The notes beneath the pieces are model-generated. The model was not told where the DNA came from and made no database searches. It saw only the letters and a list, made by a program, of their open reading frames with translations. From Rhodococcus sp. WMMA185 (lineage in GTDB: Bacteria > Actinomycetota > Actinomycetes > Mycobacteriales > Mycobacteriaceae): a stretch of 64,000 nucleotides of DNA. Both the position numbers and the translations under genes were made by a program. Below are positions 56,465 to 64,000 of this stretch, one piece after another. The stretch covers positions 1,860,001-1,924,000 of the forward strand of contig NZ_CP017014.1 in assembly GCF_001767395.1 (NCBI RefSeq), read 5' to 3'. Numbering within the stretch: position 1 is the first letter of the stretch; every line of letters begins with the position of its first letter.

Positions 56465-57352
56465 TTACTGTTTCACCGCCGTCACCCAAGATGCCTGCCT
56501 CGACAGGTCAGCGAGCTCCCCGGGAAACTCCGGAAACGGCCTGTCGTATCTCTCCGCCAGGTCAAGGGAACTCGCACTCTGCACCGACCATCCGTGCTCG
56601 CTCAACCATGTGGGTGGATGCGCCCGTTCGTCCGAGTAGAACAACTCCGACACGTCGAGGTCGCCGAACGGATTCGTGCCGAAGAACTTGTCGGGCATCG
56701 CCGCGAACCGCCGTATGGTGCTGCTGTCGCCGAAGTTGTCCATGGCGAGGTGGCTACCCGGGGGAGAGAGTTCGTCGATCCGGCCGAACAATGCATCATG
56801 GGCTGCACCCGGAAGAAAGGGCAGGAGCCCTTCGGCTGACCACGCGGCGGGCTGGCTGCGGTCGTAGCCCGCGGCCTCGAGTGCGGCGGGCCAGTCGTCC
56901 CGCAGATCGACGGGTACCGCCCGCCGGTCCGCTTTCGGTCGGGCATCGTGCTCGGCGAGGACCTCCGCCTTGAATTCGAGGACCTGCGGTTGATCGACCT
57001 CGAACACCGTCGTACCGGCCGGCCAATCGAGTCGATATGCGCGCGCATCGAGCCCGGCTGCCAGGATGACTGCCTGCCTCACCCCCGACGCGACGGCAGA
57101 GAGGAAGGAATCGTCGAAGAACTTCGTCCGTAACCCCATGAACCCGGCAAAGGGTATATCCCCCAGCGACGTCGGGTCGGCGAGTAGAGCCGTGAAATGC
57201 GACTCGCCTGCCGCCGCGACGAACCACGGCGCGAAGTCATCCCGAACCAACGGATCCGGTTCGCTCGACTCGAGCGCACGGAAGGCCGCAACCGCCAGCG
57301 CGGTCAATCCCACACTGTCGACGATGCTCCACGTATCTCCGTCAGACCTCAT
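56465..57352 (-). CDS. SAM-dependent methyltransferase, LCM/TIGR00027-like, copy 3
   Basis: A 295-residue class I methyltransferase, probably the least altered member of the tandem set. It has A-V-I-L-A-A-G-L-D-A-R-A-Y-R-L and F-E-V-D-Q-P-Q-V-L-E-F. M-R-S-D-G-D-T-W at 57352 is the start by comparison with copies 1 and 2. A longer frame to 57502 contains no family sequence. The 266 bases upstream hold the conserved 15-mer and no gene. Substrate unknown. Confidence 0.85.
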   Translation of the reverse strand: MRSDGDTWSIVDSVGLTALAVAAFRALESSEPDPLVRDDFAPWFVAAAGESHFTALLADPTSLGDIPFAGFMGLRTKFFDDSFLSAVASGVRQAVILAAGLDARAYRLDWPAGTTVFEVDQPQVLEFKAEVLAEHDARPKADRRAVPVDLRDDWPAALEAAGYDRSQPAAWSAEGLLPFLPGAAHDALFGRIDELSPPGSHLAMDNFGDSSTIRRFAAMPDKFFGTNPFGDLDVSELFYSDERAHPPTWLSEHGWSVQSASSLDLAERYDRPFPEFPGELADLSRQASWVTAVKQ

Positions 57353-57530
57353 CGCTGACCACCTTTGCAACTCAACTCTGTCGCGGACTCGCTCGCACCG
57401 ACGACTGACCAGGCCGAAGAACACTGAGTTCGAACGGATCAACCCAAATAAAAACAGCGCCGCGATCCAGCGAAATCGCCAACGTCTCACCTGACTGCCC
57501 ACCCAGTCGGTCGAGACGATCCACTTCTCG

Positions 57531-57545
57531 AAAGTCTACGCTCGC
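57531..57545. promoter_or_regulatory. conserved 15-mer upstream of methyltransferase copy 3
   Basis: AAAGTCTACGCTCGC occurs here about 179 bases before the copy 3 start. Together with the other two sites it marks the upstream region of every methyltransferase in the array. Confidence 0.5.
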
Positions 57546-57618
57546 TTCGCTCTTCTTCTCCTGGCCACAGCACGTCACCTTGTTGATCGGCTCCCCCGCG
57601 CATATGGGTCGAGACCGC

Positions 57619-58061
57619 TCAATCGATGTCGTACGAGAGAACGAGCTCGTAGCCGCTGTCGCTGTGTCCCGCGATGGACAGGTCAGCGACCCCGCGCAGG
57701 TCGCTCAGACCACCGGTACCCATGCCGGGCAATACCTCCATTCGTACAGACACCGACCCCTGGTCTTGACTGCCGATGTGCTGGAACACACATGTCCCGT
57801 CGTACCCCCCCGATCGATCCCGCGAAGCGTTCGACGCCGAGTACCGGCGCGGCGTCGGCCTTGTATGTGATCAGGTAGACCAACGTGCTGATTCCCTCGA
57901 TCTCCCCTGTGTACGAGTAGTGAACATCTGCTCGAGTTGCACCACGTTTCGGGTAGTAGACGCCACCAGCGGTCGTGCCTTCGCCATCGATGTCGAATGT
58001 CACCGATTCCGACCAGGATGCGATGGAGAACTTGCCACTTGCAGTCTGTGAGTAGGGTCAT
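57619..58061 (-). pseudogene. frameshifted DUF3224-like gene
   Basis: Read on the minus strand, three frame segments together give a DUF3224-type protein of about 146 residues. An ATG at 58061 gives M-T. A shift within ACCC then leads to S-G-K-F-S-I-A-S-W-S-E-S-V-T-F-D-I-D-G-E-G and, downstream, Y-T-G-E-I-E-G. At a run of seven G (57811-57805) the frame shifts again, to Y-D-G-T-C-V-F-Q-H-I-G-S and G-M-G-T-G-G-L-S-D-L-R-G, ending at TGA 57619. Either the gene is decaying or the runs carry sequencing errors. DUF3224 proteins are small beta-barrel-like proteins of unknown function, often beside AraC regulators, as here. Confidence 0.7.
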
Positions 58062-58126
58062 GATTTCCGACCCTAGGCCTGTACACACCGTACGTTCTTG
58101 AACATTCGCGACAGTAGGATGGGCGG

Positions 58127-58927
58127 ATGCCGAGAGCGTCGGGACATCCTGAAGCGATCGTCCGCCCAATGGCCGCTGCGCAAGCTTTCGATGTCGAAAG
58201 AATTTCTCCGCGAGAGGAATTGGCCGAGTTCGTCGACTACCACTGGCTCGTCAGATGGTCGGTTTCGAAACCACATCAACAGCAAGTGGTGCCACAGCCA
58301 CGAGTGCATATCGCCGCTGAGGACGGCCAACTGTTGGTGCACGGAGTTTCCCGAAATCCGTTCCATCGAATGCTGACCGAATGCGGGCACGTCCTGGGAA
58401 CCGCCTTCCACGCCGGAGGATTTCGACCCCTGCTGAAGAGAAGCGTCAGTGCGATTTCGGAAACTGTGCAACCCGGACGCGACCTACTATCCGGTGATGA
58501 CCGCCCGGTCGGGAACCAGATCCTGGCGGGCACCGAGAGCGCAGAGATGATCGAAGTGTTCGAGCGGTATCTTCTGCTCTCCCATCCCGTCCCCGACCCC
58601 ACGGGACGGGAGGTCACGGCCTTGGTTGGTGAGTCCCAATGCCGGCGCGACATCGTCCGAGCAGATCAGCTCGCCGCGCACGCCGGCTACAGTCTGCGCA
58701 CACTGCAACGGCTCTTCTCCGAGTACGTCGGCATCGGTCCGAAGTGGGTGATCCAGAGGTTCCGGATCCTCGACGCCGCAGCCGCCGCGCACTCGGGCGA
58801 CCCGATCGATTGGTCAGCGCTTGCCTATGAACTGGGATTCAGCGATCAAGCCCACCTGACACGCATTTTAACTCAGGTAGTTGGAACACCACCGGCCAAG
58901 TATGTGCGTACCAGCGTCACCCGTTGA
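58127..58927 (+). CDS. AraC-family transcriptional regulator
   Basis: A 266-residue regulator. The N-terminal part (E-F-V-D-Y-H-W-L-V-R-W, P-Q-P-R-V-H-I) is the sensing domain seen in the DUF6597 group. The C-terminal ~85 residues are the double helix-turn-helix: L-A-A-H-A-G-Y-S-L-R-T-L-Q-R-L-F, G-I-G-P-K-W-V-I-Q-R-F-R, and A-Y-E-L-G-F-S-D-Q-A-H-L-T-R. It diverges from the broken DUF3224 gene and probably controlled it. A 14-bp palindrome CTGCCGGCCGGCAG directly follows the stop codon (58929-58942). Confidence 0.9.
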   Translation: MPRASGHPEAIVRPMAAAQAFDVERISPREELAEFVDYHWLVRWSVSKPHQQQVVPQPRVHIAAEDGQLLVHGVSRNPFHRMLTECGHVLGTAFHAGGFRPLLKRSVSAISETVQPGRDLLSGDDRPVGNQILAGTESAEMIEVFERYLLLSHPVPDPTGREVTALVGESQCRRDIVRADQLAAHAGYSLRTLQRLFSEYVGIGPKWVIQRFRILDAAAAAHSGDPIDWSALAYELGFSDQAHLTRILTQVVGTPPAKYVRTSVTR

Positions 58928-59151
58928 TCTGCCGGCCGGCAGGAAAGCGAACCGGCTCCCGTCGAATCATCCTCGCAGCTGCGGATTGCTCTGTCCCGCA
59001 GCCGCGGTCGGATATCGATGCTGGTTGGAACTGGTGTTTCGAGAGGATGGGTTCAGTCAGAACTGAGCCACTCGGCCGAAGCGAACACAACTGAAACGAA
59101 TTCTACTTATTCTGCGATTCCGTCACTGACCGACCATGGTAGTGTTACCTG

Positions 59152-60273
59152 GTGCCGAATCAGGAGAATGCCGAGTTCGCGGGTCGGGAACCGAAGGTGC
59201 CGTTTCCCAAGCCGGAGCGCGACATCGACCTCTACCGCAGGTCGATCGCCACACTTCAGGCCGCACTCCCCCCCGGGTGGACGTTGACGGCCGGGAAGTC
59301 ACGATCCCTCGCCGATGCACCGGAACGGCTGATGGTCGGCTCCCCCAACGGTGAGGTGGCGTCTTTCTCCGTCATCCCCGCACGCGGTGTACTCGCCGGA
59401 GACGCCGCTCGCTTCGCGGACGGACTCTCGAACTCCGATCGTGGATTCGTCTGTGCTCGATACCTTTCCGAACCCGTTCGCCGTCAACTCGATGCCAGGG
59501 GCCTGTCCTATGCCGATGCGACCGGGAACACCTCGTTGTCCGCTGACCGGCCCGCGATCTGGGTGCGAGACCGCGGGGCGGACGCCGACCCTTGGCGCGG
59601 ACCCGGCCGGCCGGCCGCTCAGTTGACGGGCGATCCGGCTGCACGCGTTGTGCGGGCACTAGCCGACCATTCCGGTCAATTGACCGTCCCGGAGCTCATC
59701 CGGCTGTCCGGGGCCTCCACCGGAGCAACCTATCGAGTCGTCGAGACCCTTGAAGAACGCGATCTCCTCGAACGCCTCCCCCGCGGGCCGATCATCAGTG
59801 TGCGGTGGCAACGGATGCTGCGTGAATGGAGCAGCGATGCGAACTTCTGGGACTGCCCCACGGTTGGCTACTTTGTGCCCGAGGGCGTGCCGTCGTTCCT
59901 GACAAGGCTGGGAACGCACTCCGACCATCTCTACGCCGTGACGGGCTCACTCGCGGCCGCAGCATTCGCCGAGTACGCACCGGCGCATCAGGTGCAGATC
60001 TACGCGGACAACGGAGAGGCTCTCGCCGGCGCACTCGACCTGCGCCCCGTGGACGAGGGCGCCAACGTCCTCATCGCCACTCCCAGATCGGCCGCGGTGT
60101 TCGAGCGCACCCTGTTCCGCGACAACGTACGGTTGGTCGCCCCGGCGCAGGCCTTCGCAGATCTTCTCGCGGGAGATGGTCGTTACCCGCAGGAAGCGGA
60201 GCACCTTCTCGACTGGCTGACCGAAAACATGACCGAGTGGCGAACACCACTGCAGACCCCGACGCCCTCCTAA
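59152..60273 (+). CDS. winged-helix protein resembling type IV AbiEi antitoxins
   Basis: A 373-residue protein. The stretch G-L-S-Y-A-D-A-T-G-N-T-S-L followed by P-A-I-W-V resembles the G-Y-x-D-L-S-G-N-x-R block of AbiEi-family antitoxin-like proteins. A winged helix-turn-helix follows (L-T-V-P-E-L-I-R-L-S-G-A-S, Y-R-V-V-E-T-L-E-E-R). The C-terminal ~130 residues resemble a nucleotidyltransferase-like sensing part (Y-A-V-T-G-S-L-A-A-A-A-F) without an obvious catalytic pair. No AbiEii toxin gene is adjacent, so it may be a stand-alone regulator. The GTG start at 59152 lacks a ribosome binding site. An A+T-rich stretch at about 59085-59130 may be its promoter. Confidence 0.6.
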   Translation: MPNQENAEFAGREPKVPFPKPERDIDLYRRSIATLQAALPPGWTLTAGKSRSLADAPERLMVGSPNGEVASFSVIPARGVLAGDAARFADGLSNSDRGFVCARYLSEPVRRQLDARGLSYADATGNTSLSADRPAIWVRDRGADADPWRGPGRPAAQLTGDPAARVVRALADHSGQLTVPELIRLSGASTGATYRVVETLEERDLLERLPRGPIISVRWQRMLREWSSDANFWDCPTVGYFVPEGVPSFLTRLGTHSDHLYAVTGSLAAAAFAEYAPAHQVQIYADNGEALAGALDLRPVDEGANVLIATPRSAAVFERTLFRDNVRLVAPAQAFADLLAGDGRYPQEAEHLLDWLTENMTEWRTPLQTPTPS

Positions 60274-60454
60274 CCGTCGCCTGCCGCACTCATTTGGTAC
60301 GAGTTCCCGCAGCGCCGCATCCCCGGCACGCCGCGACGCGTGTCGCACACGAGCGCCCAGACGTCACAAGATGTACATTTCGTACCTCACTGAGTGAGCC
60401 GAATAGAGCCCGACCGACGTGGGGATCCGTTCGCACACGAATAGGAGTACTTGG

Positions 60455-61681
60455 TTGTCTATCGGAGTTGGGCTCAGGGTCGGCACTGCAGTATCGACCG
60501 CAGTTGTGGCGTCGAACGATCCGGGGTCACCGGATCCGATCGTCATCGTCAGAGACACCGTCCTTCACATGTGTCCGGACGGTACGGCGATTCTCGGCGG
60601 ATCCCCGCCGCGCACGAACGGCGAAACCAGCACTGTGTCGGCGTTTCTTCCGAGCGTGGGCGACCCCGTGGGCGTCGAGGTCGGTGAAGGGTCGCGTTTC
60701 CGCGCCGAGGACCTGGTTGCCGGTTCGATGCGCTGCCTTCTCAGGGAATGCGAGCCTCTCCCCGACCACGGCGGACGCACCGGCGGTACCCCCGACATCT
60801 TTGCCGCATATCCCACCCGGTGGGACTCGGCGACGGTGGCGGCACTGCGTGACGCTCTGGACTACGCCGACATGTCCTATCTCTCGCTCGTTTCGGACGC
60901 TGAAGCGGCGGCGGCATGGTTCGAATCCGAGATCGCTGAGCGTCCCGGTCAGCTCGTCGGCATCTACCACGTCGATGACGCCGGTGCCACCGTGTCACTG
61001 ATCCGCTCAGGTGTCGAGGCGGGCAAGGCGTTCCGCTTCTCCTCGGGAGGGTCCCCCACCGCTCAACTCGCAACCGCACTCGGTGCGTTCGGTTGGCTAC
61101 CGAGCAACCTCGACGCCGTGGTTGTCACTGGCGACGGACTGATCGCGAGAGATTCCGCAGCAGTACAGGAACTTGCGAACACGGTCAGCGAGAAGTTCGA
61201 CGTACGTTGCGTCGTCGGCCCCGGGCCGGAGCAGACCGCAGCCCTTGGGGCCGCGATCCGCGCCGCAGGCTTCAACCCGACCACACACAAGATCACTCCT
61301 ATCGGGCTGCCGCCTTCCTACGAGGTAACCGAGGTGATCGAAGCCGTCGTCGACGCCGGGCTCGAGAACGAGGCTGATTCCGAGGACCACGAGGTGAATC
61401 CCACACCATTGACGCCTGTCCAAGCAGCCGCTCCCCCGCAGCTCTCCACCAGCGGGGAGGCCCCCAATTCCGCCGCTTCCTCAGTCGCGCTGCTCGAGGA
61501 TGCTCCGGCACCCGTCACGGTGCCCGACGAAGACTCCGCCGACGAAGACTCCGCCGACGAAGACTCCGCTGACGATGATCCCGCCCCCGACACAAGTTCT
61601 CGGGATTCCTGGCTCATGGCCGCAGCGGTCGGTGTGGTACTCGTACTGGTCGCAATAGCCTTCGTATGGCTCGTCCTTTGA
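60455..61681 (+). CDS. membrane-anchored Hsp70-like ATPase-fold protein
   Basis: A 408-residue protein. The N terminus (S-I-G-V-G-L-R-V-G-T-A-V-S) resembles the first phosphate loop of Hsp70/actin folds. The block V-V-T-G-D-G-L followed by G-P-G-P-E-Q-T-A-A-L-G-A-A-I-R-A-A-G resembles the end of the DnaK ATPase domain. There is no peptide-binding domain. Instead an acidic, Pro/Ser-rich linker with D-E-D-S-A repeats leads to one C-terminal membrane helix (about 388-405) with a very short outside end. TTG 60455 is chosen because GGAG stands seven bases upstream. Similar proteins occur in mycobacteria without known function. It lies between the AbiEi-like gene and the Wadjet genes on the same strand. 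Confidence 0.6.
   Translation: MSIGVGLRVGTAVSTAVVASNDPGSPDPIVIVRDTVLHMCPDGTAILGGSPPRTNGETSTVSAFLPSVGDPVGVEVGEGSRFRAEDLVAGSMRCLLRECEPLPDHGGRTGGTPDIFAAYPTRWDSATVAALRDALDYADMSYLSLVSDAEAAAAWFESEIAERPGQLVGIYHVDDAGATVSLIRSGVEAGKAFRFSSGGSPTAQLATALGAFGWLPSNLDAVVVTGDGLIARDSAAVQELANTVSEKFDVRCVVGPGPEQTAALGAAIRAAGFNPTTHKITPIGLPPSYEVTEVIEAVVDAGLENEADSEDHEVNPTPLTPVQAAAPPQLSTSGEAPNSAASSVALLEDAPAPVTVPDEDSADEDSADEDSADDDPAPDTSSRDSWLMAAAVGVVLVLVAIAFVWLVL
61526..61585 (+). repeat. 15-bp tandem repeat coding D-E-D-S-A
   Basis: Three nearly perfect copies of GACGAAGACTCCGCC (61526-61570) and a degenerate fourth lie within the linker of the Hsp70-like gene. The number of units could vary between strains without breaking the frame. 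Confidence 0.85.
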
Positions 61682-61746
61682 TCTCGATCACGAGGCGAAG
61701 TCGTTGTCGGGTGTATCGAATGGCTCGACCCGCGTTGATTCAGGCT

Positions 61747-61774
61747 TTGATTTGCAGGGGTGGTTCGGTAAATA
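61747..61774 (+). promoter_or_regulatory. candidate promoter of the Wadjet operon
   Basis: TTGATT and TAAATA stand 16 bases apart in the 187-bp gap before jetA, in a local A+T-rich patch. This resembles a housekeeping sigma-factor promoter about 95 bases before the GTG start. Confidence 0.45.
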
Positions 61775-61868
61775 GTGGTGTTCCGTCGCCGACCGATTAA
61801 TCCACGTTCGGTAGCGCGGACCGGGACTGTGTGCGCCCGCATATCAAGCCGCCGCCTACCCTGTCCCG

Positions 61869-63410
61869 GTGACCGAATCAGATGCGACCCCCGAGCAGTC
61901 GGAAACCGAGTGCTCGAGAGCGGGAGAACCACTCCCCGACCCGTTGGTGCGCGACGATCGGTTGAAGCTGTTCGCCTTTGCCACAGCCGAAAAGCGCATG
62001 GAGTACCTGTGGGTGCTTCGCGCCTTCGACCACGCTCGCGCGAACTACGTGGTCTTGCTACACGCCGCAGAGGTGTCCCGGGTTCTCGAACGCATCGCCG
62101 ACGAACCGGCCGGGCGCCTCTCCCCCGCCGATATCACTCCCCTACTCGAACAACTACACGCGTGGGAGGTTCTCGAACGCAGCTACGACGGCACGCGGGC
62201 TGCGACTCTCGCCGAATACCGAAACCGTCATTTCGTCTACCAGTTGAGCCCGGCCGGCTACCAGGTATTCCGCGCCGTCGAGGACGTCCTCTCAGCGCGG
62301 CTCGACGACGCATCATTGTCTCGTCTCGCCTTGCCAGATCTGCTGGCAGACATGGAGGACCTCGCAGCGGCCAACCGCGCGGCCGAGAGCGACCTGATCT
62401 TCCGCAAGCTCAGCCGACTCGACTCCACACTGTCGGACATGGCAACCAGGGCCGCGCACTTCTACCTCACTCTCGGCGATCTAGTCCGCACCACCGAGAT
62501 CACGCCCGAGACCTTTCTGTCACACAAGGACGCACTGATCACCCATATGCGCGAGTTCAGTTCCGACCTGTCGCGGTACGCGCCGAAACTCGCCGCGGCA
62601 ATCAGAAAGGTCGAATCGACCGGAATCGACGAACTCATCCAGCGAGCCTCGTCAAGTGATGAGCGCGTGTTCCTGTCGCCCGCGGAACGAGAAGCCGACT
62701 GGCGTGCCCGCTGGGCCGGGCTGACCCAGTGGTTCGTGTCACCCGAATCCGGGCAGAGCGAGTCCGAACGGCTTCGCGAAGGCACCATGAGTGCAATCTC
62801 AGCCGTGCTGTCGCTGCTGCGCCGGGTGACGGAAACTCGACGAGGCGGAGTGAGCCGTGAGAGCCAGTTGCGGCACCTTGCCGAATGGTTCGCGGCCACG
62901 CCATCCGAGGAGTCGGCGCACGCCCTGTTCCAGGCCGTGTTCGATCTCGGTCGACCGAGGCATCTATCGATGGTGCACCCGGACGCCGACATCATTCCCG
63001 ATTCGCAGTCCTGGTGGGACGCAACCCCGGTCGAGATCTCCCGCACTCTCGCCGAAACGGGCCGGCCACCTTCTCCCGGTATTCCTGCTCGGGTGCAGCG
63101 CAATGATGCAAGCATCCGGCGGCTGCGCGAGGAACAACTCGCTGCACAACGCTCTCGGACCTTCGCTGCCCGCTCCCTCGCGGCGGGTGGAGTATACGAA
63201 CGGACTCTCGACAACGCCGAAACCGACGTCCTGCTCCGCCTGCTCAATGCCGCCCTCACGGCCGGAGTTCAGGTCAGTGGACGTGTCGGCAGCGCCTCCG
63301 GTTCCGAGAACGGGGTCAAGCTCACGCTGAGCCCACACACCGAATCCACAACGGTGCAGACCGCACGTGGGCGCCTGCATCTCGACGGACTGCGGGTGAC
63401 CGTCCAGTGA
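61869..63410 (+). CDS. jetA: Wadjet type II subunit JetA (DUF2397/TIGR02677)
   Basis: A 513-residue protein of the DUF2397 family, the kleisin-like subunit of type II Wadjet, an SMC-based system that cleaves plasmids. The N-terminal region has the family pattern (K-L-F-A-F-A-T-A-E-K-R-M-E-Y, then Y-V-V-L-L-H-A-A-E-V) with a winged-helix part around residues 60-140 (L-E-Q-L-H-A-W-E-V-L-E-R). Long helices fill the middle (R-M-x-x-F type), and R-L-R-E-E-Q-L-A-A-Q-R-S lies towards the end. The GTG start is at 61869. The stop overlaps the next start (GTGA), the packing expected in a Wadjet operon. Confidence 0.85.
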   Translation: MTESDATPEQSETECSRAGEPLPDPLVRDDRLKLFAFATAEKRMEYLWVLRAFDHARANYVVLLHAAEVSRVLERIADEPAGRLSPADITPLLEQLHAWEVLERSYDGTRAATLAEYRNRHFVYQLSPAGYQVFRAVEDVLSARLDDASLSRLALPDLLADMEDLAAANRAAESDLIFRKLSRLDSTLSDMATRAAHFYLTLGDLVRTTEITPETFLSHKDALITHMREFSSDLSRYAPKLAAAIRKVESTGIDELIQRASSSDERVFLSPAEREADWRARWAGLTQWFVSPESGQSESERLREGTMSAISAVLSLLRRVTETRRGGVSRESQLRHLAEWFAATPSEESAHALFQAVFDLGRPRHLSMVHPDADIIPDSQSWWDATPVEISRTLAETGRPPSPGIPARVQRNDASIRRLREEQLAAQRSRTFAARSLAAGGVYERTLDNAETDVLLRLLNAALTAGVQVSGRVGSASGSENGVKLTLSPHTESTTVQTARGRLHLDGLRVTVQ

Positions 63411-64000
63411 GCGTCCACGACATACCGCCGCTCGCGCGCGACTCGTACCAGCGGGCCGCACGGATCATCCTGTCGAATCACTTGGTGACGCAAACATATC
63501 CGGATCGCGTCGCTCTGCCACTTCTGCGTCGTTGGGCCACCGAATTACGCGACGATCTATCGGAACTGTTCGGGTATCGCCTCGAGATCACGGAGACGAC
63601 GGCTCGGTTGTACACGGTGGCCGACCAGCTCGATGCCGGCGCACCGGCCAAGACGGCAACGGGCCGCACGTTCGACCGGTACCGCTACGCCTACCTGGCC
63701 CTGACTCTCGCTGCGCTGGGCCGCGCCGGCAATCAGATCACCCTGTCCGAACTCGCGGACCACGTGGCCGCTTCTGCCTCCCACGTGGCCGGGATCGAAC
63801 TCTCGACCGAACGCGCCGCAGATCGCGATGCATTCGTGGACGCGGTTCGCTGGCTCGAAGTTCGGGGGGCGATCGCCCTCGCCGATGGTGACGCTGGAGG
63901 CTGGGCGACCAATCCCGATGCGGGCGAAGCACTTTACGACATCGACCGTTCGGTGGTGATTGCCCTGTTCCGGCCACCGCGCGCCCTCCAGCACCTCCGC
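63407..64000 (+). CDS. jetB: Wadjet type II subunit JetB (DUF2398/TIGR02678), truncated by window end
   Basis: The first 198 codons of a DUF2398-family gene, the MukE-like partner of JetA. The N-terminal block R-A-A-R-I-I-L-S-N-H-L-V-T followed by L-P-L-L-R-R-W-A and F-D-R-Y-R-Y-A-Y-L-A-L-T-L-A-A-L is typical of the family. The frame is open to the window edge, so the C terminus is missing. The expected next genes are an SMC/MukB-like ATPase (JetC, TIGR02680) and a Toprim nuclease (JetD, DUF2399). Confidence 0.85.
   Translation, partial: MSVHDIPPLARDSYQRAARIILSNHLVTQTYPDRVALPLLRRWATELRDDLSELFGYRLEITETTARLYTVADQLDAGAPAKTATGRTFDRYRYAYLALTLAALGRAGNQITLSELADHVAASASHVAGIELSTERAADRDAFVDAVRWLEVRGAIALADGDAGGWATNPDAGEALYDIDRSVVIALFRPPRALQHLR

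Noticed and set aside
57705-58169. A 154-codon minus-strand frame starting upstream of the DUF3224 region
   Set aside because: It overlaps the AraC start and gives no family match; the DUF3224 similarity is split over other frames.

Overview
The window is a high-G+C actinobacterial chromosome segment. Gene content and order point to Rhodococcus: a proteasome with the alpha-1/beta-1 architecture known from that genus, an Arc-type ATPase ending in a Tyr-Leu tail, and a block whose order matches the Mycobacterium tuberculosis Rv2062c-Rv2125 neighbourhood (cob genes, DprE2-like SDR plus F420 reductase, pepE, 5'-3' exonuclease, helY, tatC/tatA, pafBCA, prc, pup, dop, mpa/arc, trmI, hisG/hisE, metH, PAC2). 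Species cannot be assigned from the sequence alone.

Layout. (1) 1-3.6 kb is accessory DNA: two tandem acyl-CoA-dehydrogenase-like paralogs, each starting right after a palindrome, then a lone SDR. (2) 3.6-17.7 kb holds aerobic cobalamin synthesis. cobN lies on the minus strand behind a cobalamin riboswitch, cobG-cobH-cobIJ run divergently, and cobL-cobM-cobK form a separate minus-strand operon. Between the two blocks sit a benzoylformate decarboxylase, twin small secreted proteins, a secreted cupin and a relic region. (3) 17.7-22 kb carries a DprE2-like SDR, an F420-type reductase, polyprenol-phosphate mannosyltransferase, an M24 peptidase and a 5'-3' exonuclease. (4) 22-25.4 kb is a tandem array of four secreted S1 proteases, with a scar of the exonuclease gene's 3' end between copies 1 and 2. 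(5) 25.4-42.4 kb is a conserved core: DUF4333 protein, helY, tatC, tatA, a ketopantoate-reductase-like gene, pafC/B/A, prcA/B, pup, dop, an F420-type enzyme, an MFS pump and arc. (6) 42.6-53.9 kb holds trmI, a RecB-like nuclease, hisG, hisE, a pseudouridine synthase, trhO, a HAD phosphatase, B12-dependent metH, a PAC2 protein and an MFS pump. (7) 53.9-64 kb is accessory again: three tandem SAM methyltransferases that are visibly mosaic, a frameshifted DUF3224 gene opposite an AraC regulator, an AbiEi-antitoxin-like protein, a membrane-anchored Hsp70-like protein, and the first two genes of a type II Wadjet (JetABCD) anti-plasmid system cut off by the window edge.

How the parts fit. Several genes make the corrin ring and metH consumes the finished cofactor; cobN is placed under B12 feedback by its riboswitch. 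Pup, Dop, PafA, PrcA/PrcB and Arc together form the complete pupylation-proteasome pathway. PafB/PafC are the WYL-type transcriptional regulators of the DNA-damage response that travel with it. TatA/TatC export folded proteins. The right end looks like a defence neighbourhood. I saw no rRNA, tRNA, CRISPR array or insertion sequence.
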